Assembly (NCBI RefSeq): GCF_004345665.1
Contig: NZ_SLWR01000001.1
Location: 372,001-436,000 of the forward strand
Direction of reading: 5' to 3'
Source of the DNA: Kribbella antiqua
Lineage (GTDB): Bacteria > Actinomycetota > Actinomycetes > Propionibacteriales > Kribbellaceae
Length of the DNA stretch: 64,000 nt
The position numbers were made by a program, and so were the translations under genes. Positions within the stretch are counted from its first letter, which is position 1. Each line of letters opens with the position of its first letter. Below, piece by piece: positions 26,334-33,769 of the stretch. Below the pieces are notes generated by a model. The model did not search any database, had not been told where the DNA came from, and worked only from the letters and a program-made list of their open reading frames with translations.

Positions 26334-27086
26334 TCACGCGGACTCGCAGATGCAGAGTTGAAGCGGCGTATCCACGGCAAATGGTCGACCGGACCAATCG
26401 CCGAAGCGCTCGACGAGCCGAAGGCCCCCGAGCGAGACGAGCAGCGGCAGCTCCTGCGGGAAAATGCACCTGATTTCGAGCGGTGCGACGACGAAGTCGG
26501 GCTCGGAGTCAGTCGAGAGGTACCACGTCCCGCGGGTGACTTGCGCGGGCGCATCGTAGATCTCAGCGACATCGACGCTGACGTTGCCACGGTCAGGATC
26601 CATGAACGACAACGACTCCCGGGTGCGCCGCACGCCATCGGCTTCGGCAAGTAGGCGCACGCTCGGGTTGAATACATCGAAGACGAACCGTGCTCCAGGC
26701 GACAGGTGTCTTCGAACCGACCGGAAGCAGCTCACCAGATCCTCAGCCTCATGCAGATGCAGCAAGGAATTGGCTGTGATGAACACGAAGTCGAATGTGC
26801 GGCCCAGATCGAAGGCCCGCATGTCGCCCTGCATCCATTCCACCGCTACACCGCGCTCGTTCGCCTTACGCTGAGCCTCAGCCAGCATGTCCGACGAGAA
26901 GTCCAGGCCGACGCACGGATGCCCGTCGGACGCGATGGGGACCAGCTTGTCCCCGGTGCCGCACCCGAGTTCCAATACGCTCCCGCCTTGCCGATTGACG
27001 TCGGCCCGGTAGAAGTCGACTGCGGGCCCGCCGCCCGGGAACATCAGGTCGTACAGCCTCGCGTGCGAGTAGAACGCTTGACTCAT
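26334..27086 (-). CDS. SAM-dependent methyltransferase
   Basis: A 250-residue class I methyltransferase. SVLELGCGTGDKLVPIA is motif I (SAM-binding GxGxG), VGLDFSSDMLAEA the acidic motif II, and FDFVFITANSLLHL motif IV. I chose ATG 27086 because AGGAGG lies nine bases upstream; an in-frame ATG nine bases earlier touches that SD. Substrate unknown; it belongs to the broad small-molecule methyltransferase group. Confidence 0.87.
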   Translation of the reverse strand: MSQAFYSHARLYDLMFPGGGPAVDFYRADVNRQGGSVLELGCGTGDKLVPIASDGHPCVGLDFSSDMLAEAQRKANERGVAVEWMQGDMRAFDLGRTFDFVFITANSLLHLHEAEDLVSCFRSVRRHLSPGARFVFDVFNPSVRLLAEADGVRRTRESLSFMDPDRGNVSVDVAEIYDAPAQVTRGTWYLSTDSEPDFVVAPLEIRCIFPQELPLLVSLGGLRLVERFGDWSGRPFAVDTPLQLCICESA

Positions 27087-27280
27087 TAAGCGCATCCTCC
27101 TTTCCAGCTCATCCGCAGTTGACCGTGTGGCGTGCTGATTCAAGCGAGTGCGCCGCCGACGTGTCTGCCGGTGGCTGCGTAGCAGGATACGAGCCTGGTA
27201 ATGCCGGTGGTTGCGGTAGCCGCGTGAACACCAGCTCGGATGGCTGGCTGCCGACCGCTCGACCCACGCAGCAAGTGCCT

Positions 27281-28015
27281 TCAGGCTGAGTTGGAGTGTT
27301 TGGGTGAGACGATTGATGGTGGAGCCTGGGCGAGCAGAGTGGGCATTTGCTCGAGAGTGAGGTCGACGAGCTCATGGCAATTTGGTTGGGCGCATTCGCA
27401 ATCGAATATGGCGGCCGGGCGGCTTCTTTCGGTTGATTGTTTGGCTAGTTGGCGGTTACTGATGCGAATTAAAGACTGTCGCTCGCTGATGGTGCGGGCT
27501 GCGGGGCTGGATTTCAGGATTGGGCCGAAGGACTGCTCTACCGCCATGAGGGTTTGCTCGATGGTTTGACCGTCGACCTCGATGACGGTTGCGGTGGTTC
27601 CCTCGAGTTGGGTGCGGACCAGGTCCCATCCCCAGACTTGGCCTTTGTGCGCGCCGCCTGGATTCCTGCGTTCCAGTCTTGTGAGTTGTTCCGCTTTGGA
27701 GGGCATCAGCCATACTGCGTTCTCGGCAACGCCGGCCATCGTGGGAGTGACGAATGCGCCTTCGACGACAACCGAGGTGTCCGTGGGCAATGACTGGATA
27801 TCTTCCATGATCATCGGCTTGCGGTCGAAGTCGCCTGGACCGGTTCCCAGGACATGCAGTCCGGCCGCGGCTGCGCGCTTCTCATGGGCGAATGCATAAG
27901 CATCTACGCCGTACCAGAGAAATCCATGCTTTCGGGCGAGTAGACGGCTCACCGTGGTCTTGCCCGCCGCCGCGGGACCGCCCACCCAGAAGATGCCCGC
28001 GCGCTCGTTAATCAT
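27281..28015 (-). CDS. P-loop kinase with a C-terminal CxCxxxxC tail
   Basis: A 244-residue protein. FWVGGPAAAGKTTVSRLLA is a Walker A loop typical of small-molecule or nucleotide kinases, followed by the lid-like LERRNPGGAHKGQVWGWD. After about residue 175 a separate segment begins, ISERQSLIRISNRQLAKQ, then FDCECAQPNCHELVDLTLEQ. It resembles small actinobacterial proteins carrying an F-x-C-E-C-x4-C motif that I cannot name. Fusion to a kinase is unusual. No SD is visible. Substrate unknown. Confidence 0.75.
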   Translation of the reverse strand: MINERAGIFWVGGPAAAGKTTVSRLLARKHGFLWYGVDAYAFAHEKRAAAAGLHVLGTGPGDFDRKPMIMEDIQSLPTDTSVVVEGAFVTPTMAGVAENAVWLMPSKAEQLTRLERRNPGGAHKGQVWGWDLVRTQLEGTTATVIEVDGQTIEQTLMAVEQSFGPILKSSPAARTISERQSLIRISNRQLAKQSTERSRPAAIFDCECAQPNCHELVDLTLEQMPTLLAQAPPSIVSPKHSNSA

Positions 28016-28114
28016 ATGAGGAGAGTTTAACGGCGTGTCGGATCGGGGGTGGAGCGTTCGTGGGAGTGGTGAGAGGCTCCCACGAAGGGGGCCTCAGGAC
28101 AGAGGAGATCGGTC

Positions 28115-28720
28115 ATGAAGCTGACGACGGTTACGAATGTTTCTGTTGACGGGGTGATGCAGGGGCTCGGCGGGGCGGAGGAGGATCGTCGGGGTGGGTT
28201 TGAGCGCGGCGGGTGGGCCTTGCCGTTGTTTCGCGGGGAGGCGGAGAGGCTTCTCGGTGAGGTGTATCAGCGTGCCGAAGCGTTTCTGTTCGGGCGGCGG
28301 ACGTACGAGATCTTTGCCGGCTCTTGGGGCGTGATGGAGGATCCGGGCAGTAGCCCGATCGGAGACGCTTTGAACTCGCGGCCGAAGTACGTCGCATCGG
28401 CCACGCTGACCGACCCGGAGTGGGCGGACACGACCGTCCTCGCCGGTGATGTCACGGCCGCCATCCGTGAGCTGAAAGCCAAGCCTGGGGGTGAGTTGCA
28501 GGTGCACGGCAGCGGCAAACTGGTGCGTTGGCTGTTCGACAATCAGCTTGTTGACGAGATCGTCCTGCTTACGTATCCCGTGGTGGTCGGCCAGGGCACG
28601 CGGCTGTTCTCTGACACGGGTCCGGACGCCGCGCTTGACGTGGTGGAATCGCGGTCCACACCGGAGGGGATCACGATCCAGGTCTACCGGCCCAACGGAC
28701 GGCCCCAGTATGCAGAGTGA
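28115..28720 (+). CDS. Dihydrofolate reductase family protein (RibD C-terminal-like)
   Basis: A 201-residue protein beginning MKLTTVTNVSVDGVMQGLGG, with FLFGRRTYEIFAGSWG and ELQVHGSGKLVRWL, the landmarks of the YyaP/YwjB-type DHFR-like reductase family, and LTYPVVVGQGTRLF near the C-terminus. These bind NADPH, but their physiological substrates are mostly unknown. SD AGGAG lies seven bases before ATG. Confidence 0.87.
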   Translation: MKLTTVTNVSVDGVMQGLGGAEEDRRGGFERGGWALPLFRGEAERLLGEVYQRAEAFLFGRRTYEIFAGSWGVMEDPGSSPIGDALNSRPKYVASATLTDPEWADTTVLAGDVTAAIRELKAKPGGELQVHGSGKLVRWLFDNQLVDEIVLLTYPVVVGQGTRLFSDTGPDAALDVVESRSTPEGITIQVYRPNGRPQYAE

Positions 28721-28726
28721 GATCGG

Positions 28727-29179
28727 TTAGACGAGCCAGGTGCCGTTTTTCATCAGGGTGCGGGTTTTCAGTTCGTTGACTTCGCGCCAGGCTTGGACCT
28801 TGGTGGGGGTCAGGCGGAAGTAGGGGTAGGGGTTGCCGGCCTGGCGGGGGTCGAAGCCGGCTTTGGCGGCGAAGGCTTCGGCTTCGGTGGGCGGTAGGTC
28901 AGTCGCGTGGATCAGGTCGGCGGTCGCGGTGATGTGGGTGACGTCTCGGGTGGGGCCGAGGGTCAGGTGGAGGGTGGGGTTCTGCGCAAGGTTCTGGGCG
29001 GTGGTGTTCGTGGCTGCCGTCGAGATCAGGAGGCTCTCGCCGTCCCAGAGGAACGAGAGGGGCATCAGGTACGGCGTACCGTCCGCGCCAGCCGTAGCCA
29101 CCCAGGCGTCGACGTCTTGCTCGAGGCGGCGGAGGGTGTCTTGTTTGCGTACCGACAGGGGGCGGGCCGGGTCTGTCAC
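28727..29179 (-). CDS. Pyridoxamine 5'-phosphate oxidase-family (split-barrel flavin/F420) protein
   Basis: A 150-residue split-barrel protein: VATAGADGTPYLMPLSFLWD and ISTAATNTTAQNLAQNPTLHL are the flavin/F420-binding segments of this superfamily. GTG 29179 has AAGGAG six bases upstream. It is divergent from an ECF41 sigma gene, and an exact ECF41 promoter match reads toward it. The short length and sequence suggest an F420- or FMN-binding redox protein of the MSMEG-type families; true pyridoxamine oxidase activity is unlikely. Confidence 0.83.
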   Translation of the reverse strand: MTDPARPLSVRKQDTLRRLEQDVDAWVATAGADGTPYLMPLSFLWDGESLLISTAATNTTAQNLAQNPTLHLTLGPTRDVTHITATADLIHATDLPPTEAEAFAAKAGFDPRQAGNPYPYFRLTPTKVQAWREVNELKTRTLMKNGTWLV

Positions 29180-29200
29180 GGTGAACTCCTTCGTCGCGGG

Positions 29201-29227
29201 TGTCACATGTGCGGGTGATTGTCCGTC
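29201..29227 (+). promoter_or_regulatory. ECF41 promoter of the sigma gene
   Basis: TGTCACA (29201-29207), a 16-base spacer and CGTC (29224-29227) match the published ECF41 target promoter exactly, reading toward the sigma gene at 29276. This implies autoregulation. Confidence 0.75.
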
Positions 29228-29235
29228 AGACCGAT

Positions 29236-29262
29236 GACGGCACGGGGCCGGAGTGTGTGACA
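29236..29262 (-). promoter_or_regulatory. ECF41 promoter of the divergent split-barrel gene
   Basis: On the minus strand TGTCACA (29262-29256), a 16-base spacer and CGTC (29239-29236) again match exactly. It reads toward the gene starting at 29179. Confidence 0.75.
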
Positions 29263-29275
29263 CGGTGAGAGGACT

Positions 29276-30157
29276 GTGGTCGAGATGGGTGAGCACGACT
29301 GGCTGGCAGCCCGGTTCGAGGAGAACCGGGAACACCTGGGCGCGGTCGCCTACCGGATCCTAGGATCCAGGGCCGAAGCCGAGGATGCGGTCCAGGAAAC
29401 GTGGATCCGGCTCAGCCGGTCGGACGCCGGCTCGATCGAGAATCTCGGCGGCTGGCTGACCACGGTCGTCGGGCGAATCTGCTTGGACATGCTGCGGTTG
29501 CGGCGGGGGCGGCCCGAGCAACCGGTCGGCGACCACTCCCCTGTACTGGCGGATGACGACGTACAGGATCCTGAGCTCGAGGCGGTGCAAGCTGACTCGG
29601 TTGGGCTGGCGCTGCTCGTCGTACTGGAGACGTTGACGCCGGCGGAGCGGCTGGCGTTCGTGTTGCACGACATGTTTGCGGTGCCGTTCGATGACATCGC
29701 GCCGATCGTGGGCAAGTCGCCGGCGGCGGCGCGGCAGTTGGCGAGCCGGGCGCGGCGGCGGGTTCAAGGTACGCCGGAGCCGCCGGACACGGATGCGAGC
29801 CGGCAGAAGGCGATCGTCGCCGCGTTCCTCGCCGCGTCGCGTGGTGGGGACTTCGAGGCGCTGCTCGAGTTGCTCGACCCTGGCGTCGTACTGCGGGCCG
29901 ACGAAGCGGTCGTGGCTCTCGGCGGCGCGGCCGCGATGGTGAGCGGTTCGGCTGCGGTCGCCGGGAACTTCTCAGGGCGGGCGCAGGCAGCCAAGCTCAC
30001 CCTGGTCGACGGGCTGGCGGGTCTCGTCTGGTCGCAGCACGGCGAACCGCGCGTGGTCTTCGCGTTCACGATCGTCGACGACCGCATCACCGCGATCGAA
30101 CTCCTCGGCGACCCGGACTACCTCCGTACGGTCGATCTCACTCCGATCGAAGCCTGA
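29276..30157 (+). CDS. ECF41-family sigma factor (SigJ-like)
   Basis: A 293-residue sigma factor with region 2 in LGAVAYRILGSRAEAEDAVQ, region 4 in LTPAERLAFVLHDMFAVPF, and a C-terminal SnoaL-like domain (IVAAFLAASRGGDFEALLEL). It resembles the ECF41 protein at 13938-14798 over its length. GTG 29276 or ATG 29285 may be the start. The two ECF41 loci in this window share gene order (oxidoreductase, divergent promoters, sigma). Confidence 0.9.
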   Translation: MVEMGEHDWLAARFEENREHLGAVAYRILGSRAEAEDAVQETWIRLSRSDAGSIENLGGWLTTVVGRICLDMLRLRRGRPEQPVGDHSPVLADDDVQDPELEAVQADSVGLALLVVLETLTPAERLAFVLHDMFAVPFDDIAPIVGKSPAAARQLASRARRRVQGTPEPPDTDASRQKAIVAAFLAASRGGDFEALLELLDPGVVLRADEAVVALGGAAAMVSGSAAVAGNFSGRAQAAKLTLVDGLAGLVWSQHGEPRVVFAFTIVDDRITAIELLGDPDYLRTVDLTPIEA

Positions 30158-30349
30158 GTTGTTGCCGGAGTACGACGTCCTGCGGGAGCGCCGGCGGCTC
30201 GTCGACGGGTGAGACTGGTGTGACGGGTGGGGTGAAAATCACGCTCCGGCGGTCCGGATCGCGACACCCCGGAATCTGGTTTTTGCAGACGGGAAAAGTG
30301 CGCTACTGTTCTGCTCTCGCACCGAGCAGGAACACCCCGCCGGAGCGAT

Positions 30350-30422
30350 GCGGACGTAGCTCAGTTGGTAGAGCGCAACCTTGCCAAGGTTGAGGTCGCC
30401 GGTTCGAACCCGGTCGTCCGCT
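30350..30422 (+). tRNA. tRNA-Gly (GCC)
   Basis: A 73-base tRNA identical to 23640-23712 on the opposite strand: acceptor GCGGACG/CGTCCGC and anticodon loop TTGCCAA. A weak promoter-like pair (TTGCAG at 30283-30288 and TACTGT at 30304-30309, 15-base spacer) lies upstream. Confidence 0.95.
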
Positions 30423-30471
30423 CGGAGAGGGTTCGGCAGGCCACCGTCCTCAAGTGTCGAACAGCCTCAGT

Positions 30472-30542
30472 GGTGGAGTGGCCGAGAGGCGAGGCAACGG
30501 CCTGCAAAGCCGTGTACACGGGTTCGAATCCCGTCTCCACCT
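30472..30542 (+). tRNA. tRNA-Cys (GCA)
   Basis: A 71-base tRNA identical to 23520-23590; acceptor GGTGGAG/CTCCACC and loop CTGCAAA. Confidence 0.95.
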
Positions 30543-30569
30543 CGAGAACCCCGCATGGTTCTTGGTTTT

Positions 30570-30641
30570 GGACGATTGGCGCAGCGGTAGCGCGCTTCCC
30601 TGACACGGAAGAGGTCACTGGTTCGATCCCAGTATCGTCCA
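30570..30641 (+). tRNA. tRNA-Val (GAC)
   Basis: A 72-base tRNA identical to 23421-23492; acceptor GGACGAT/ATCGTCC and loop CTGACAC. Confidence 0.95.
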
Positions 30642-30694
30642 CGAAGGCGATGGGCGAGGTGTGTCTGCGGAGTGCGCAGACCGCCTCGCCTTCG
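30642..30694 (+). terminator. Hairpin terminator of the right tRNA cluster
   Basis: Outer stem 30642-30650/30686-30694 (9 bp) and inner stem 30663-30669/30675-30681 (7 bp), followed by TTATTTG. It begins at the base after the tRNA discriminator, so it may also guide 3-prime processing. Confidence 0.7.
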
Positions 30695-30789
30695 TTATTT
30701 GTGCGGCTGCGCTTCGCTTGCCGCGCGGCGGGGGCTTCGCCACCCGCACCCCCTTGCGCCTTCGCTTCGCTCGGCTCCGGTGGCCGGTC

Positions 30790-31090
30790 GCCGCGGTTGA
30801 GTGGCTGGCTGGGGTTGCCCGCTCCAGTTGAGTTGCCGGCTGGGTCGTTCGCCGCGGTTCGGTTCCCGGCGTGGGTTGCCCGTGCTGGCCGGCAGTCCGC
30901 TTGGGTTACTCGCCGCGGTTCGGTTGCCGGCTTGGGTTGCCCGTGCTGGTTGGGTTCCCGGTTGGGGTTGCCCGCCGCTGGCCGGCTGTCCGCTTGGGTT
31001 GCTCGCCGTGGTTTGATTGTCGGCTTGGGCTGAGCGCCGCGGTTCGGTTTCCGGGCACGCGGTGGTGTGGTTCCCGGTTTGGGCTGAGGG
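30790..31090 (+). repeat. Degenerate ~30-bp tandem repeat array, right arm
   Basis: About ten imperfect units of the type CGCCGCGGTTCGGTTGCC plus GGCTTGGGTTGC. Unit boundaries are clear, but identity between units is only moderate. No gene is supported: all frames stay open here because the period is a multiple of three and GC is high. Confidence 0.7.
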
Positions 31091-31167
31091 CCGCTGAACA
31101 GTTATGGGCTTGGGTGGCTCGCCGCGGGCCGGCTCCCTGCCTGGGGCGTCGCCTTCGCTGAGCTTTG

Positions 31168-31226
31168 ACCTTGAGCACGCACCGACCATTTCGGCGCGGT
31201 CAGAATGGTTGAGGGGTGCTCAAGGT
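31168..31226. other. Nested hairpin at the end of the repeat arm
   Basis: ACCTTGAGCAC (31168-31178) pairs with GTGCTCAAGGT (31216-31226), and inside it ACCATT (31185-31190) pairs with AATGGT (31204-31209). The left arm conserves the inner stem and most of the outer one. Likely a terminator or structured RNA end. Confidence 0.55.
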
Positions 31227-31330
31227 GAGGTCAGGAGAGCTGGCCGGGCTTGAGTTGCTCGCCTCTTGTTGGCTGCTGGCTGAGGCCTGGGGAGAACTTG
31301 GCGAGGTCCGCGGTCTGTAGCTTCCGGTGC

Positions 31331-31825
31331 ATGACGTGGCTTCCGGTGGGGTTTGTTCATCCTGAGCGTGTGGTGGTGGCTGGTGGGTATCACTTGCGGC
31401 CCATTGGCGGGGGCGACGCCGAGTTCGACTATCCGGCTGTGATGGGGTCGCGGGAGCGGTTGTGGTCTATCTACGGCGAGGCCTGGGGGTGGCCGAAGGA
31501 ATCCATGACGCCGGAGCAGAACCGGGACGACCTGGTACGCCATGCGGTCGAGATCGCCGCGCATGTGTCTTTCAACTACGCGCTGTTCGACGATGCGGAA
31601 ACCGCCTTGCTCGGCTGTGTCTACATCGACCCGCCCAGGAAGGCCGGTGGTGACGCGGAGATCTCCTGGTGGGTCGTGGACGATCAGGTGGGTAGCGACC
31701 TTCAACGTTCCCTGGACGCACTCGTCCCACGGTGGATCGCCGAAGCCTGGCCGTTCGAGCGACCACGCCTCATCGGATACGACATCTCCTGGCAGGACTG
31801 GCTCGCCCTCCCCGACCACGCCTAG
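31331..31825 (+). CDS. GNAT-family N-acetyltransferase
   Basis: A 164-residue protein. YHLRPIGGGDAEFDYPAVMG, then ALFDDAETALLGCVYIDPPR and AEISWWVVDDQVGSDLQRSL give the GNAT beta4-alpha3 region that binds acetyl-CoA, although the classic Q/RxxGxG/A loop is weak (DQVGSDL). Start ATG 31331 fits the N-terminal strand; no SD is obvious. Substrate unknown. Confidence 0.75.
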   Translation: MTWLPVGFVHPERVVVAGGYHLRPIGGGDAEFDYPAVMGSRERLWSIYGEAWGWPKESMTPEQNRDDLVRHAVEIAAHVSFNYALFDDAETALLGCVYIDPPRKAGGDAEISWWVVDDQVGSDLQRSLDALVPRWIAEAWPFERPRLIGYDISWQDWLALPDHA

Positions 31826-31872
31826 GCGTAGGCGGTGGAAGCGGGTAGTGGCCCGGGAGTGGGCACAGGGTT

Positions 31873-31912
31873 CCGGGGCCTGGCACAGGTTATTGCGTGT
31901 GTCAGGCCCCGG
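31873..31912. terminator. Bidirectional terminator hairpin
   Basis: CCGGGGCCTG (31873-31882) pairs perfectly with CAGGCCCCGG (31903-31912) between the convergent GNAT and EamA genes. Confidence 0.7.
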
Positions 31913-31960
31913 GTTCTTGTGTCGGCCCCCGGGTAGGGCCGGGGCTTGGGGGCTGGAGGG

Positions 31961-32809
31961 CTACTCGCGCATCGCTTGCGCCACGACAGCGGCCAGTAGT
32001 ACGGCGGCGCCTGTGAGGTTGAGGGGGGTTAGGTGTTCGTGGAACGCGAGTACGCCGATTGCTGCGGCCAGGAGCGGCTCGATCAGGGCGATGACGGCTG
32101 CGGTGGAAGCGCGGACAGCGCGCAGGCCGGCGTAGAAGAGGGTGTAGGCGAGGGCGGTGGGGACCAGACCGAAGTAGGCGAGGAGGGGCCAGCTGGATGC
32201 TGCCGGCAGCACGCCTTCGATGATTGCTAGGGGCAACAAGAGGACGGCGCCGGCGGTGAAGCCGAGGAGGGCGCTGGTGGTGGGGTCGGACTGGTTTCGG
32301 TTGAGCAAGGTGGTGAGGGCGTAGCCGGCGGCCGAGAGGAGGGACAAGAGGATGCCGACGACGGAACCGTCGCCCCCGGAGCCGCCGCAAACAAGAAGGG
32401 CTAAGCCCAGTACGGCGAGCAGGAGGGCGGCGGTGATGCGTTCGCGGGCGCCCAGGGCGATCAGTAGCGGACCGGCGCCTAGGGCAACGACTGTGGAGAT
32501 GGCTACGCCGATGTGCGGGATCGCGGCGAAGTAGCCGAGTTGGCAGACGGCGAGGCCGACGCCGCTCAGCAGATGGCGCATCGGGGCAGCGGCAAAGTGC
32601 TGGATGATCGGGCTGCGGCCGAGCAGACGGCAGGCCAGCGCCAGCCAGAGAGCTCCGCCAAGCAACCGCCAGAAGGAGACCGCGGTAGATCCGAGACCGC
32701 TGTGCGAGAACAGCAGGGCTCCTGTCGGGCCGCCGGTGCCCCAGGCGATGCCGGCGAGGGCGACGTACAGGAGACCGCGCGCCGACGAAGGCGCGAGACG
32801 GTGGTGCAT
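31961..32809 (-). CDS. EamA/DMT-family transporter
   Basis: A 282-residue protein with ten hydrophobic segments in two EamA repeats (GIAWGTGGPTGALLF at the start of the first; FGLVPTALAYTLFYAGLRAV and LIEPLLAAAIGVLAFHEHL in the second). RhtA/YdcZ-type members export amino acids or metabolites. GGAG lies seven bases before ATG 32809. The 5-prime leader contains a possible leader peptide and an SD-adjacent hairpin, suggesting regulated translation. Confidence 0.88.
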   Translation of the reverse strand: MHHRLAPSSARGLLYVALAGIAWGTGGPTGALLFSHSGLGSTAVSFWRLLGGALWLALACRLLGRSPIIQHFAAAPMRHLLSGVGLAVCQLGYFAAIPHIGVAISTVVALGAGPLLIALGARERITAALLLAVLGLALLVCGGSGGDGSVVGILLSLLSAAGYALTTLLNRNQSDPTTSALLGFTAGAVLLLPLAIIEGVLPAASSWPLLAYFGLVPTALAYTLFYAGLRAVRASTAAVIALIEPLLAAAIGVLAFHEHLTPLNLTGAAVLLAAVVAQAMRE

Positions 32810-32819
32810 CAGACACTCC

Positions 32820-32863
32820 AGGGGTGTTCGCGAGAAGAGATAGGGGCGTCTGCGAACAGCCCT
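32820..32863 (-). promoter_or_regulatory. SD-adjacent hairpin in the eamA leader
   Basis: 32820-32831 pairs with 32852-32863 (12 bp, one mismatch) directly before the GGAG ribosome binding site of the EamA gene. Opening or closing it could control initiation. Confidence 0.45.
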
Positions 32864-32903
32864 GAGAAGCCCAGGTCAGAGACCTAGGCGATGAAGCCGT
32901 CCG

Positions 32904-32939
32904 CTAAGCGGCGGCCGGCGGAGTGATGATGCGATACAT
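32904..32939 (-). CDS. Putative leader peptide upstream of eamA
   Basis: An 11-codon frame, MYRIITPPAAA then TAG, with AAGG eight bases before its ATG. It lies in the 5-prime leader of the EamA gene, about 95 bases before that start and just before a hairpin that abuts the SD. The arrangement resembles ribosome-arrest leaders, and the Pro-Pro pair could slow translation. No homologue is claimed. Confidence 0.4.
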   Translation of the reverse strand: MYRIITPPAAA

Positions 32940-32971
32940 GTGCAGGACCTTAACCGATGAAGCCGACAGGT

Positions 32972-33715
32972 CTACATCCGGAGATGCGATCCGCCGTTGA
33001 AGTCGAGAACCGTGCCGGTGGCGAACTCGGCTTCCGGCGACGCGAGATACAGAATCGCTGCGGCGACCTCAGATGGGGCGGCGACGCGTTCCAGTGGGCT
33101 CTCGAGTCTGCGACGGTCGTAGCCCTCGCCAGTCAGGTGTACGGCGGCCATATCGGTCGTCGTCCAGCCGGGTGCGATGGCCGTGACCGCGATACCTTCC
33201 GGACCGAGGGCCCGCGCGAGTGACTGCGTGAACGAGACGATGCCGGCCTTCGAAGCGCCGTACGCGGGCTGGTTCGGCTCACCGCGGAACGCGCCGCGCG
33301 ACGAAACGTTGATGATCCGCCCGCCGCGGCCCATGTGCTGGACGGCGCACCACGACACGTTCGCCGGACCGACCAGGTTGACCGCGAGGGTGTCGGCCCA
33401 CGCCTGCTGCCATTCGTCGTACGACGCCTCGCGGATGCGGTGCGGGTGATACACACCGGCGTTGTTCACCAGTACGTCGATCCCGCCGAGCGCGGAGGCG
33501 GCGTCGTCGACCATGACCCGGATCGCGTCGGGGTCCGCAAGGTCGGCGTGCGCGAGGACGTGCCCGGAGCCCGGCAACTCCTTCAACACCATCGCAGCCG
33601 CTTCGGAAGACGAGCCGTAATGCACCGCCACCCGATCCCCCGCAGCGGCGAACGCATGTGCCACCGCCGCACCGATCCCCCGAGAAGCTCCCGTCACCAG
33701 CACCGAACGATCCAT
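32972..33715 (-). CDS. SDR-family oxidoreductase (FabG-like)
   Basis: A 247-residue short-chain dehydrogenase: VLVTGASRGIGAAVAHAFAA (cofactor loop), LVNNAGVY, and NVSSRGAF...YGASKAG with the Ser, Tyr and Lys of the catalytic set. It resembles 3-oxoacyl-ACP reductases, but no fatty-acid genes are adjacent, so the substrate is open. Confidence 0.88.
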   Translation of the reverse strand: MDRSVLVTGASRGIGAAVAHAFAAAGDRVAVHYGSSSEAAAMVLKELPGSGHVLAHADLADPDAIRVMVDDAASALGGIDVLVNNAGVYHPHRIREASYDEWQQAWADTLAVNLVGPANVSWCAVQHMGRGGRIINVSSRGAFRGEPNQPAYGASKAGIVSFTQSLARALGPEGIAVTAIAPGWTTTDMAAVHLTGEGYDRRRLESPLERVAAPSEVAAAILYLASPEAEFATGTVLDFNGGSHLRM

Positions 33716-33769
33716 ACTCTCGATCCTTTCACGACGGAAGAAACCGTGCGCCGGAAGGAGGCGCGACCG

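Larger units (their letters stand above)
30350..31232. repeat. Right arm of the large inverted repeat
   Basis: Mirror of 22954-23712, longer because its internal repeat array has more units. The homologous region starts essentially at the first base of tRNA-Gly; the promoters upstream of the two clusters are unrelated. Confidence 0.9.

Noticed and set aside
30365-31033. A 222-residue open frame across the tRNA cluster and repeat array
   Set aside because: It translates tRNA genes and a GC-rich repeat. Its mirror in the left arm also stays open. Not a protein gene.
22960-31232. CRISPR array as an explanation for the ~30-bp repeats
   Set aside because: Units are contiguous and degenerate, without unique spacers, and no cas genes are present.
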